64,000 nt of DNA, from NCBI GenBank assembly GCA_009731375.1, contig BJOX01000239.1, positions 200,806 through 264,805 of the forward strand, given 5' to 3'. Positions within the stretch are counted from its first letter, which is position 1, and every line of letters begins with the position of its first letter. The DNA comes from Paulinella micropora. Lineage: Eukaryota; Cercozoa; Imbricatea; Euglyphida. A program made the translations under genes and the position numbers. Shown here piece by piece: positions 1 through 10,195 of the stretch. Under the pieces are notes generated by a model that was given only the letters and a program-made list of their open reading frames with translations, had not been told where the DNA came from and did no database searches.

Positions 1-60
<60 letters not shown>
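1..60. repeat. (AG)n microsatellite
   Basis: Uninterrupted AG dinucleotide run at the window edge. It is host sequence left of element 1. Confidence 0.98.
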
Positions 61-62
<2 letters not shown>

Positions 63-331
63 AGCCCCATATATCTTGATGTAAATCCAAATATGTATCA
101 TGAATACTGAGCGAATAATATTTTTATGTGGAAGTGGTTGTACAGTACTACTGTCTCCTGATGAGTCCACATTCTGTAAATCGAAGGTTTAAGTTACCAA
201 GCCGGGCCGCGCCCTAAATTTGCACATTCAAGATGAATTTCATCCCCGTGACTGGATGTGGGTGGCGTGGACGAAGAAAAAAAAAACCCCAGTAATCCCC
301 CGAAGGATGGAATCAAGGGTTCTCTCGCGCG
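61..331. other. host flank left of element 1
   Basis: Non-repetitive host sequence with no convincing gene. It includes a small hammerhead-ribozyme-like stretch (CTGATGAG at 158-165, CGAAG at 182-186) described under findings. Confidence 0.6.
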
Positions 332-337
332 TCGCTG
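332..337. repeat. target-site duplication, element 1 left
   Basis: TCGCTG, identical to 20631-20636 just outside the other end of element 1. A 6-bp duplication is the size made by Polinton integrases. Confidence 0.85.
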
Positions 338-472
338 AGAAGATGATTACACTTTTCATAGGTTCATTTTTAAGAAAAATGCTCTCTATGAAAAGTGTCA
401 TAACAGTCCTAAAATCACCACTTTAAACAAACAAGAAATAATTAAGAATCAAGAGGAAATCAAGAAAGGAAG
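338..472 (+). repeat. element 1 left TIR
   Basis: Matches the reverse complement of 20495-20630 with a handful of mismatches and indels. The outer part is self-complementary: ACACTTTTCATAG at 350-362 pairs with CTATGAAAAGTGT further in, around an inner palindrome CATTTTTAAGAAAAATG, so each TIR can fold into a hairpin near the tip. Confidence 0.93.
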
Positions 473-551
473 CGAAATTTAAATATTAATCATTTAATTA
501 TTTATCATTTAATTAATTATCATTTAAATATAATAACAACTATATAGAAAG

Positions 552-853
552 ATGGTGTTCATCGGAACGAAAGTTGTCGGGGTGACATTTGAGGGAGACA
601 AAATAATTTAATACATCTCATTCGTAATCCAAGAATGAATGTTTATATAGTGAAAGAATCAAATAATCAATTTGACAAAAAAGCTATTAAAGTTGAAACA
701 AGTGATGGAAAATATTTGGGTTATGTGGCAAAATAACTATCAAAGGAAATAAATGAGAAACTACCAGAAAAACGAAAAGTTCATTATAAAGTATATGGTG
801 GCGATCTAGGTAAGAATTATGGAATGGAGATAACAATTCAAGTAAAACAATAG
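552..853 (+). pseudogene. HIRAN-domain protein, broken
   Basis: About 95 residues. The N-terminus has the HIRAN-type start VVGVTFEG, followed after a frameshift near 600 by the core NNQFDKKAIKV...GKYLGYVAK. A second lesion is an in-frame TAA after GYVAK, where the family usually continues with an acidic residue. HIRAN domains in SNF2-family helicases such as HLTF bind 3' ends of single-stranded DNA. Here the domain stands alone. A homologue with one frameshift lies at the matching position of element 2 (42728-43014). A role in replication or end handling would be inference. Confidence 0.7.
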
Positions 854-908
854 GAATTGATTTTTAATTTATATAATTATGATTATTATTATATAACAAT
901 AGTTCATT

Positions 909-1154
909 ATGCAGTCGCAAATCGGACCAGTATGCTCTCTAAAGTTAGTGCGACCTGCTAAATATACATCTGATAAAGAAAAGAAAAAAACTCCTTACGA
1001 TGCTTCAAGAAGATATGTCTTAAAAAATCCAGAAATGTATAGAAAGGCTGGAGTTTCATATTATGAAATGAATAAAGAAGCCATATCGGCGAAAAGGAAG
1101 GAGCGATATGCGATGAAAAAGAAACAAAAAAATGGAAAGTGTCGTAGGAGTTGA
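909..1154 (+). CDS. small basic protein next to PolB
   Basis: An 81-residue Lys/Arg-rich protein. Its central part aligns with the 73-aa ORF at 42459-42680 in element 2, sharing a KNPE/KDPE segment and then YY-x2-NK-x-A followed by a basic helix. Similar short basic proteins with YYxxNK motifs occur widely in large eukaryotic DNA viruses and may bind nucleic acid, but the function is unknown. The ORF is intact and conservation between the two elements supports that it is real. Confidence 0.6.
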   Translation: MQSQIGPVCSLKLVRPAKYTSDKEKKKTPYDASRRYVLKNPEMYRKAGVSYYEMNKEAISAKRKERYAMKKKQKNGKCRRS

Positions 1155-1302
1155 AATACTGTAAAACTAATTACTCTAATAATTAATTATTTTTTCCAAG
1201 AAATTTTTTCATTAGTATAATTATCATCTAAATAAATAGCGCAACCATAATATAAATCATTGGGATTAATTCCAAACCAAAAAATCTATTCCATAATTTA
1301 CA

Positions 1303-4300
1303 ATGTCATACAAGCTACCTCTACCCCCTAGACCGAACAAGAACGTGGAACTATTACAGGCGAATGCTAAGCTGAGAAGGGTTGAAACGAAAGATAGAAG
1401 AAACCGCCAGGACCTTCTATCTAACATTCGTAGTAATACGAGGGTAAATCTCCACGATGCTAAGACTAGGGAAGCGAAGAGGCTAGACTTTAGAGCAAAC
1501 GATTAGGAAGTTAGGATGGATAACCAGCTGAACTCTCTCACATTCAAATTTAGGGACTTAGATATAAGCTTCTATGATACTGATACCCTAGAAGAGAAAG
1601 TATTGATACCCGCTATAAGATATGCCAGAAAGGAAGGGATGACAGCTAATGTGGATGTCAATATATCTATAACATACTCCACCGCTCCTGCTAATGAGCG
1701 ATACGACCACTATTTAAAAAAGAAAATTTTTAATTCATTTCAACTCCGCCAATACGATACAATGTTTATGGATGCTCTGAACGAGTTCAACATAAACAAT
1801 ATTGAAGCAAGTGATAGATGATATGCAAGAAACACACGATATGTGGAAATAACCATAGTTCAAGAAAACGGTGGAGGATGCTATGAAGGAAAAACCGAAA
1901 AGAGGGAGAAGATTGAAAAAGGTAGAAAGATATCTCCTCCAAGCAAAAATAACAACTGCTTATTCTTCTTATGTAAGGATATTCTAAATATTCAACCGAT
2001 GAACAAGAACAGATGTAATAAAGTCAGAGCTGAATTCAACCTTCCGCCAAACTCCCATACCATTTTCAATAGCAGTCCAAATATTGAAAAAATATGCGAA
2101 GGAAGGTAAAACATGCGAAATAACAGATGCGATAATGAAGGAAACAGTCAGCACAAATGAAGAAAAACAAGAACCAGATAAACTAATCTTTTTAGAAAAT
2201 AACCACTATTACGGATTGGTTAAGCAATTCAAGAAGCGGTGCGAAGACTGCTTACAATTATATTTGAAGAAACATACCTGTAATCTTAACAGGAAAAAGT
2301 TTGCTGATATTAGATTGAAAAAGAATGGTAAAAGACACTTAATAACTAAACTACACACAGAAAAAATAAATACCGACCAAGTTCTCCATTACGATTTGGA
2401 AACATTTAGAAATACAACCATCGCGGTCGGCTACGATATCCACGACTGCTACATAGTCGGATATACTCAGGGCGCTGAGGGTTTTAAATACATAGCTGAT
2501 AAAGATTGTATAAGTCAATTCGTAGACCTACTAACTAAACGAGGCGACCTTATCAAAGCAGGGTGGGTGCCGAAGGACAAAAAGGACAAACCGCCCGTTC
2601 TATATGTCAATGGTTTTAACGGAGCGAACTTTGACCACTACTTCATACACCAAGAATTGATTAAAAAGGGGTATTAAGATTAAGTCTTCAAAAATTGACA
2701 ACTGCTCTATTATCTGCTGAGAGTTTGAAAATGTTAAGATGTGGGATATGTGTAAGCATACCCAAGGAAGTCTTAAAGCAAATCTTGAAAGTATGGGGTG
2801 TGAAATTCTCAAAGGCGATTTTGACCACGAGAAAGCCCGCGGATGGGAGGATATGGATGGCAAGACGAGGCAGGAATGTCTGGACTATCTTAAAAACGAT
2901 GTTATGGGTTTGAAGGAATTATACGATAAGTTAAACACGACGATATTTACAGCTCACAAAGTCAATCTAACTTCATACATTTCAACTTCTAGCTTAGCTT
3001 TCAACATATGGAAAAATATGTAGATGGTAAATACGAAGTAAGACTACCAAATGTAGAACAGGAAAGAGCATTTAGAAAAGCCATTATAGGCGGAAGTACT
3101 TACCCGTCCAAGAGGAGGTTCATTTCTAAGCAGTATGAAAGATATTTGAAAAAACAGAACACCTTTGACGAAATAAACGACTACCTAGTAGATGCGGATG
3201 TCGTATCTCTACACCCTACCGCGATGTTGTTAGCTTTTATGGTTGGAGATATTATTGAAACGATTGGACCATTTGACCCGCGGAACCTTCAAATCGGTAT
3301 TTACAATCTTGACTACATTTCTCCAAAAAAATACTACATTCAAGGATTGGACAGCGAGACCATATGGGCTCTCTTAAATGGAGACTTGTTGATATGAAGG
3401 ACCAATGGCTGACGAGTGTAGATATTGAGAATATGGTGGCCGAAGCTTATGAAGTCCGCATTCATAAAGATACTACACTGTAAAATCTGAATGTGTTTTC
3501 AAACAATACATAGATGATCTGTTTGAGGCGAAGGAAAATGCGGAGAAAGGTAGCCCGCAATATCTGCTGGCAAAATTGTTTATGAATAGTCTATATGGCA
3601 AAATGATACAGAGACCTATACCATCTATTACAACATATATACGAACTAATGAAGAATACTGGAAATTTTGGAACAGTAATCAAATAACTGACATCGTTAA
3701 ATTTACAGATAAAGAAGGAAAAGATTTACGGCACATATCGGGCCTTCCTCGTAATCCAATCTTATTAGAAAGTAGCATAACCAAACCTTCACATTATGGG
3801 GCATTCATACTATCATACAGCCGTCGTATTATGTTTAAGTATATTAAGGAAGCCAACCCGAACGGAACCATTGAAGACGACTTTTACTACACCGACACAG
3901 ATAGCTTACAAATCCACGTGAGATGTGCGAGATATATCAAGAATATGGGTAATAAGAAACTTGGCGGTATAAGCGATGACTTAGGCGATGGTTGTAAGAT
4001 AATAAAAGGTGTGTGGATAGCACCAAAATTGTATATGTTAGAATTTACGACGAAAGATGCTTTCACCGCTGGTATGACGAAAGACGACCTCAAACACATA
4101 TCAAAGGGTGTTCATATAGAAACTGCTGAAAACGGTGTTAAAATATACGTCCATTTTAGGAGTAAAGGCTTAGATGCTAATCAGCTAAACTATGATACAT
4201 TTGATAAGATGGACAAAGGAGGGTCGGTTGAAAATGTAAAGGATTTCCAAATGAAAAAAATACACATTGATAGAAACAGCAAACAACAACAAATCCCACA

Positions 4301-4418
4301 ATTTAGCATTTTACATATGACGAATGTTAAAAAACAAGTTAATGAGAACAAGTGGGCGGGTCGTGAGTTCATTAACGATAACGACAGCATCCCGCTCTGC
4401 TTTCAAATCAGAAGTTAA
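1303..4418 (+). pseudogene. polB: protein-primed DNA polymerase B, frameshifted
   Basis: Family B, protein-primed polymerase of about 1,000 residues that would copy the linear element from its termini. Visible motifs: Exo I YDLETFRN (about 2390), Exo II NGFNGANFDHYF (about 2606), Exo III YLKNDVMGLKELY (about 2886), Pol A DVVSLHPTAML (about 3198), Pol B KLFMNSLYGK (about 3573) and Pol C YTDTDSLQ (about 3888). A CEDC...HTC cluster near 2250 may bind metal. The reading frame breaks at about 1506, 1821, 2100, 2677, 3010 and 3400-3560, so the gene is a pseudogene or the assembly has indel errors. The homologue in element 2 (39440-42362) is much less broken. Confidence 0.95.
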
Positions 4419-5155
4419 TTATAAATATATTTTTTTGGCTCCTTTGAAAGGGGAAACCCCTTTCGAACCCCGGGGTTGTAGGGGCTTGCCCCTACCTTTG
4501 AAGCTCCTAATAGTATGAACACCCCTCGTCGGCTTCACTAACTTAGTATTTACAGCCGTAGCACCTAGCAATGATACGGGGTCAAATGCGGTCCGATAGT
4601 TCGTGGTTAGCTTCGTCGTCTTTGCCCTTTTACCTTTTGGGTTTAATCTTGTAGCTACTCTGTCAATTACTCCTTCAATAAGGTCTTTTGTGCTACTACC
4701 TTTATTGTATGTTGTCGCCCTTACACCCGTCTGCCTACTTAAATCTTTCGCTATCGTTCCTCCAAGGCTATGACCCGTCAGCTCTACATTATCCTTACCA
4801 TATTTCTTTATGACCTCATTAACCAGCTTCTGTTCTTCTTTGTATCTCGGCGTTCTTTTCAATACTCCCTTTACTAATGCAACATCGGTGAGTAAGTCTC
4901 GCTTATCTGCCGAACCTCTAAATGCTACAATCGCCTTGCCATCTTTTTCATACACTGTTGATTTTTCTTTGCTAGCGACTGGTTTCCAACCGTCAGCACC
5001 CTGAAGACAAATAGACATCCTCTGACAACTCCGCACTGCCTCCCTTTAGTCGCACACGTGCGACGGCTCCGCCTTTGGCTGAGCTCTGTTTCCTGTATTC
5101 TTTGCTCGCCTTTTTCAATGCCTCCTTGTAGCTTATACAAAGATTATCCACTCGC
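4419..5155 (-). pseudogene. class-3 lipase-like alpha/beta hydrolase
   Basis: The 205-aa C-terminal ORF has VAFRGS followed by VELTGHSLGGTIAKDLS. This is the arrangement of class-3 (Mono/diacylglycerol) lipases, with the nucleophile Ser in GHSLG. The upstream 45 codons lie in another frame (frameshift near 5010) and no clean start remains. The last 20-odd residues are read through a GC-rich palindromic repeat (4438-4500), so the C-terminus was altered by repeat insertion. Related lipases occur in some Polinton-like viruses of algae. Element 2 has no counterpart. A lipase could help entry or exit, which is inference. Confidence 0.7.
4438..4505. repeat. GC-rich palindromic repeat (element 1 family)
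   Basis: GAAAGGGGAAACCCCTTTC hairpin followed by a second one around GTAGGGGCTTGCCCCTAC. The same family recurs at 5490-5585, 9849-9912, 10028-10055, 10853-10906 and, degenerate, at 12228-12254 and 16150-16190. Confidence 0.8.
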
Positions 5156-5217
5156 TCATCCTATATTAATTATTTAATTTTTTTATTTTTTATACTGCCT
5201 ACTATATACACCCTACT

Positions 5218-5492
5218 ATGTCCACCCTCACAAGACTGTGCGAGAAGTTCCAAAAACTTTCCATTGAAGGTGAGAAAAAATCCTTCTCGTTGAAAGATGT
5301 TCAGAAAGTAATCCACGACGAAATAAAAGCGATTGAAGAAAAGAGAAATGCTCAACCAAAAGACACTTTTCATTTTGGGAAATACAAAGGCAAGAAAATA
5401 GAAGACATCGCAAAGATTGATAAGCATATATTGAATGGTTGATCCGTCAGCCGTGGTGCCGAAATAAAGATGAATTGAAAAAGTATGTGTAG
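5218..5492 (+). pseudogene. FGKY/R-motif protein (DUF3820/exo X C-terminal-like)
   Basis: About 90 residues. A helical N-terminus (MSTLTRL...) leads to FGKYKGKKIEDIAKIDKHIL and, after a 1-nt shift near 5436, EWLIRQPW and KKYV. The pattern FGKYKGK..-DIA..D..YL-W is that of small DUF3820-type domains also found at the C-terminus of some exonuclease X-like proteins. A role in DNA processing is therefore possible but not shown. Homologues are at 36840-37338, 38430-38917 and 39091-39379 in element 2. Confidence 0.65.
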
Positions 5493-5585
5493 GGGCAAAC
5501 CCCTACGACCCCTCCATTGGGTATTTTTTTTGTTTGGTAAATCACTAAGTCAGCATCGGAGGGGGTGCGGGGGACGAAGTCCCCT
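5490..5585. repeat. pair of GC-rich palindromic repeats
   Basis: GTAGGGGCAAACCCCTAC at 5490-5507, then a GGGGGACGAAGTCCCC hairpin ending just before the stop of the gene at 5587. The second repeat is the same sequence that sits inside the protease coding region at 9880-9912. Its position between convergent genes would also suit a terminator. Confidence 0.75.
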
Positions 5586-5586
5586 G

Positions 5587-6839
5587 CTAATGATCTTCTA
5601 AGAAATTAACTATAACACTTACATTTCCTCCATTATTGGGAGTTGATACAGACTTTTGTAAAAATGTTAGATTTTCACCAGGAGAAAGTTGTATGTCGTA
5701 AGTTCGCAGGTCAATAAGCTGGCTAGAAGTAGCATTAACATAAAGTTTAAGAATGACATCAGTTATAACAGCACCACCCAAAGCGGTCGCACTGGTGTCC
5801 TTTGATACGATTGAAGTTTTGGTATCAACATCCGCAAAGTTCTCCGCCGTAAGTGCTCCAGTCGTTTTCACAATCCGCACTATATTAACTTTGCTGTCTT
5901 CGTTTGATATGCTCACGAGAGATGGATAAACAATTGAATAATTGGTCACACCATTAAAAGTTGTTTTATTTTTTATGCTAATAATAGGACTTTCAGTGGT
6001 GCTCGCTGGCTCACTTCCTTCCGCTTCGTTTGATATGCTTGAATTAATAGTGTTAGTGCCCTCAATAAACATACTACAACTGGCTGTTTTTAATGTTTGA
6101 TTAGCATTACCAGTTCCATAATTTCTGATACAAGCCGAAAAAGGTAGGGTTGTATTTGAAAGACTAACACCCACATTTGCATTCGCATATTTTATTGTAT
6201 GAACCAGCTGAAATTCTCCACTTGATGGATTTTCTATGTAGAACCTTATAGCCCCAAAGCCAAGATACTGAAATTTAATCTGGAATACATTCCCTTTGGT
6301 CCAATCTATGATAGGCATCATTTTAGTACCATCACACGGGTCATCCCAGGTCGCCTGGGGAATAAGTGTCGGCACCCCGCCTTTAACACTGGCGATATTC
6401 ATACCAGTCGCTCTTATTTTGTAAAATAGAAGCCGTTAGTAAAATCACTTTCACCTATGCCGATATATGAATTGTAGTCTTTTGTTTCATCAGTAGTCCA
6501 TAAAGCAGTAAATCGTGTTAGAACTCCCATACCAGCTTTGTATTTAATTCTTTTTTTACTCGTCAATACAGCATTCGCGGTCGTCTTCACATCTGTTTTA
6601 AGTTCGGCCATATTAGCATTGAATGAAATGGTAGCATCAGTTTGAGCTAATGTCCATATTCGTGTATTGATAGTGTATGGGAAAATCTCTTGTAATACTG
6701 GCGTTAATTGACCGACCAATGCTTCGCCGAAAGCGGTTTTCATACTATTGGTTTCAACATTACCATCGTAGCCGACTTTGACATTTATAAAATCTCCGTC
6801 AGGGTTTTGTGCTATCAAATTTCGTTGGTGAGTGGTCAT
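5587..6839 (-). pseudogene. conserved beta-rich virion protein, one frameshift
   Basis: Two ORFs (6414-6839 and 5587-6402) form one protein of about 415 residues, shown by the continuous homologue at 35408-36756. The break lies near 6405. A conserved segment reads DDPCDGTxxxP-IDW followed by GNVFQIKFQYLGFGAI and FYIENP, then a beta-rich C-terminus. I recall similar segments from structural proteins of large algal DNA viruses and phage, so a virion surface or vertex role is plausible but unproven. It lies directly downstream of the major capsid gene in the same direction. Confidence 0.7.
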
Positions 6840-6899
6840 TGTTCCTATATTATCAAAAAAATAAATTAACTATCAAAATTAATTATCACCTCGCCCTGC

Positions 6900-8426
6900 T
6901 TAGGTCCTAGTAATTGTGCCGTTCCTGACATTTACTTCTTGCTGAGTGACCACAAATGTGTAATGATTGGCCGGAATATTGGCAGTGGTTCCGATAAACT
7001 CCCATCGTCGCTCTGTGTCTAGACTTATTCCACTGATTTCATTGTGGTCCTTGCTCCACAGCGGGCGGGTATTATCAAAGCTATCACACCAAACCCAGTT
7101 GTATTGATAAACATTGCTATTCATCAAAGCAGAGCCTTCCAGCTTCGGCTTAAGATACATATAGTCTTCTAGTTTGCCAGTTTGACAATCAACATTAAAT
7201 TCCTGAAGTCGTGCTCCGTCTAGTGTGGTATAAAAAGTTTGTACCTTAGAACCAAGCAGATTGCTATTGTCATAAGCAGTGTTCTTATTTTCGGTTGTGT
7301 TGAAAACAGAGTGATAAATTTTCTTAATTCGTCGTCCGTGGCCTCTGTCAAATCTAAGGATAACATTTTGAGAAGTTTAAGCGACTCCAACGGTATTTTT
7401 ATACAAATAAGAATAATCAATGTTGAAGCTCATACCTTCGGGACTCATAATCTTCTGTTGAATTGATTGAACGACATCGGGGTTAGTCTCGACAGCTAAG
7501 AAAAGGCTGAGATTGGTAACAGTAACATTTGAATCAGCTACCGCGACCGCACCTCCACCAGTAGAAAGAGCATCATTGTTGTAATAAAAGATTTTGGGTG
7601 ACATTTGCCAAACAATCCGCAAAGTCAAAATCTCTGGAAACATAATAGTTTTATCCAGAGCAAAAATAGTTTTGTAAAGCATTCCAATATTAATCTTAAC
7701 ATTAACACTCGGGCTGGCATTATTAATAGTACCAGCTGAGAAATACTTAGCCTCATTAAAAGCAACATTAACGAACTTACTCGCACCAGTTTCATTCGCA
7801 ATAAGGGCATCATCGTGTCGGCGAGCATTTGTGGCTGGTTGTGCCATCCAAGCCTTTAATGCGGCCTGAACCTGAGCCTTCGCAACATCAATTCCAGCAT
7901 CAATTTGTCCTTGAGCATTTCCTGCTACTGCCGAAGCGGTCAATGCTGTCTGTAATGCTGCCAACCTTGTAGAATCGCTAGCGGGTTGAAATGTAGTTGT
8001 AGCATTACACTTTTGAAGCATACAACCAGCTCCACTTCCGTTGTCGTGGTTTTCCATTGCGAGGAAATCATCAATGGAGGTTTCTGGTTTCCAAATCATC
8101 TTAGTGATATTTCCGACTTCATTAATGTCGCACAGATAAACACCACCTCTGGTAATCAATTGAATCTGCCTAATCGGGGCTAAGCAGTCCATAAAGCATT
8201 TATTGTAGTTCGCAGCCTTCGCATCTGGAGCATAATTAAAACTCAATACAGAACGAGCTAAGTTAAACGGACGGCTGATAAGGTCAAAGTTGCTTTCCTG
8301 TCCTCCTGCGGTAGTTACAGTGACATTAATAGAACCCTCACGAGGCGTAAGCTTATTCAAACGATAAGAAGCACTGATGTAGTCAGTCCTGCTGAAATCT
8401 AGTTCGCCTCCTTGTTGTGTTGGCAT
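6900..8426 (-). pseudogene. MCP: major capsid protein (double jelly-roll), frameshifted
   Basis: About 505 residues. The N-terminal 349 codons (7377-8426) are open; the rest is split over two more frames ending at 6900. Supporting features are the size, a beta-rich composition, the place between the minor capsid gene and the conserved virion protein, and alignment with 33782-35254 in element 2. Conserved landmarks include SRPFNLARSVLSF, IRQIQL-TRGGVYLC, NARRHDD and, near the end, LDTERRWEF. Polinton major capsid proteins form trimeric capsomers with two jelly rolls. The assignment rests on synteny and general resemblance, since I could not run a structure or profile search. Confidence 0.8.
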
Positions 8427-8521
8427 GTTGTTTTTCTCCTTTTTTCAGTTGTCTTATACTTTAATATGAGAAAAAAAATAGTTAATTAACTGTTTTTTAA
8501 CAAATTAAAAAATGATGTAAA

Positions 8522-9287
8522 TCAATTAAAATAATTCGTTTCCCTGTAAATCAACAATGTCATAACAATGCCGAGCCCGTTTAGGTTAATAGGTTGGTCG
8601 TTTTCGTCGGTTAAGTAAAAACGATACACATTGCTTGAACTCATAGATAGCCTTTTCCCGTATTCACTACCCGAGCCATCGTAGATAACAGAGCCGAATG
8701 GTATTTCGTTCGCTGTATATATTTCTTGTAATACGTGATTATCACCTTCGCCGACTAAGTCCGATTGAAGATACAATTGTTTTTCGCCAGTCAATATTAT
8801 GACATTTGGTGACCTTAGTGTATTATTAGCGAAGAAGTAAGTAGAGGACCGCTCAAACCCCATAATTTCGTGGATGCGAGTTTCGTCATCAAATACAAAC
8901 CGCGGTTGAATGTTGATGGGATTGTTTGCTACGGTGAATAATAGCTTACCATCTTCGGGGTCAGTATTTGTGTTATTGCTTGTTATTGTGTATGCGTAAT
9001 GGTTGGGACTGTCTGCGGTTAGCACTTCGGCAAGCTTATTTTTTTAGGTTATTCATCGTGTAGTTGCCCTCTGGTATCGTAATGACCGCCTCATTACCAT
9101 TCTCACTCAGAGTGAAAGTGTTGTATGGGCTCGCCACAGAGTAATACGATTTCGGCACATAGATATGTAAAACTTTACAATGTGTTGGGTTGTCTAGCGA
9201 TTTCATATTGATTTCATAACTAAAATCTGAATCTGTGCCATTTATCCGATTTTTGCTGTTAATATAGTAAATACCACTCACGACCAC
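8522..9287 (-). pseudogene. mCP: minor capsid (penton, single jelly-roll) protein
   Basis: About 250 residues in two ORFs joined by one frameshift near 9030. The start GIYYINSKNRINGTDSDF and the later HVLQEIYTANEIPFGSVIYDG and FYLTDENDQPINL are shared with element 2 (32881-33692). In Polintons the vertex (penton) protein is a single jelly roll of this size encoded next to the major capsid gene, as here. The start codon at 9287 is preceded by a TATA-bearing repeat (9305-9360). Confidence 0.78.
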
Positions 9288-9304
9288 CTTTATACTCCAT
9301 TGTA

Positions 9305-9360
9305 GCTACTCCCTCAAAAACTATTGCGAAGCGTATATATAGGAAAATATATTTTTTGTT
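9305..9360 (-). promoter_or_regulatory. TATA-bearing repeat, candidate promoter (copy 1)
   Basis: Read on the minus strand it holds CTATATATACGCTTCGCAAT followed by AGTTTTTGAGG and ends about 20 nt before the minor capsid start. The same unit, with an extra GCTACGCTTGCAAA segment, lies ahead of the ATPase (12107-12185) and fibre (16048-16130) starts. Confidence 0.6.
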
Positions 9361-9369
9361 TTTAATCGG

Positions 9370-10194
9370 CTAAATAAAGGTATCAAATCCGTAGCCGTTC
9401 TGAGCTTTCAACTCCTCCGCTTCTTTTTCTTTTAAGTCTGTGAAGCCACTACCAAATTTAAAGCGGTTACCTTTCGACCACTCTAACAAAAACCTAATAC
9501 TATGCCACCCACAAGTATCTGTCGTGTCTGATTGCTGTTTAACTTGATTAACCTTCATTAAATAACTATCAGGACGGCTTTTATCTATTAGCTGTTTCAT
9601 TTGGTGTTGAAAGTCTTCTGTCGGTTTATACAGAGCTAGCGGGTCGTATATCTCTATACTTCTATCGTCATCTAAAGAGCAGTAAACAGCAATCCAATGT
9701 GAGCCTGGTTGACTAGACTTATCCAAGTTCATTATAAAACCATACTTCTTTTTTTCTGGTTTCAACTTGTGTATTTCGTCGCTGGCTACTGTCCCTAAAT
9801 ACCATACGTGCTTTTTCATAATGTCATCTATTTCATCCGTCATTAAACCTCTATAGGGGCTTCCAGCCCCTACGACCCCATCGGAGGGGGTGCGGGGGAC
9901 GAAGTCCCCTGCTGGTTGTTGCTCTTCTGTTGGTGCTGGTTGAACTTCCTCGGGGGCTGGTTGTTGTGGTTGCTCTTCTGTTGGTGTTGGCTGTTGCTCT
10001 GGTGGCGGTTGTTGCTCTTCCTCCACCTCGGGGGTGCGGGGGCTTGCCCCTGCTGGTTGTATCTGGAATTCATTTGAAAGTGCTTTATATGTGTTAGGGT
10101 CAGCATACATTTTGTTTATGAGGGTATTTACTAATTCTTTTTTCTTTGATTTGGTCTTCCATTCACTTCGTTTCAAATGCTTTTTTATCATCAT
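9370..10194 (-). CDS. PRO: adenain-like cysteine protease, intact
   Basis: An intact 274-residue ORF. An N-terminal basic helix is followed by a Pro/Gln/Glu linker (about residues 50-105) and then a C48/adenain-type catalytic domain. The His is in GSHWIAV, the acidic residue in EIYDPLA, the oxyanion Gln probably in VNQVKQQ, and the Cys in DTCGWHS. Such enzymes process capsid precursors during virion maturation. The linker contains two in-frame copies of the element's GC-rich palindromic repeat, read as PAGDFVPRTPSDG (9880-9912) and PAGASPRTPE (10028-10055). It is one of the few large genes without a frameshift. Confidence 0.88.
   Translation of the reverse strand: MMIKKHLKRSEWKTKSKKKELVNTLINKMYADPNTYKALSNEFQIQPAGASPRTPEVEEEQQPPPEQQPTPTEEQPQQPAPEEVQPAPTEEQQPAGDFVPRTPSDGVVGAGSPYRGLMTDEIDDIMKKHVWYLGTVASDEIHKLKPEKKKYGFIMNLDKSSQPGSHWIAVYCSLDDDRSIEIYDPLALYKPTEDFQHQMKQLIDKSRPDSYLMKVNQVKQQSDTTDTCGWHSIRFLLEWSKGNRFKFGSGFTDLKEKEAEELKAQNGYGFDTFI
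9849..9912. repeat. palindromic repeat inside the protease gene
   Basis: TAGGGGCTTCCAGCCCCTA hairpin next to GGGGGACGAAGTCCCC. It is read in frame as part of the protease linker, and the second half repeats the sequence at 5551-5583. Confidence 0.8.
10028..10055. repeat. second palindromic repeat inside the protease gene
   Basis: GCGGGGGCTTGCCCCTGC, again in frame in the protease linker about 115 bp from the first copy. Confidence 0.7.
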
Positions 10195-10195
10195 C

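Noticed and set aside
9870-10106. 78-aa Gln/Asn/His-rich minus-strand ORF within the protease gene
   Set aside because: An alternative frame over the Pro/Gln linker and its repeats, not conserved in element 2.
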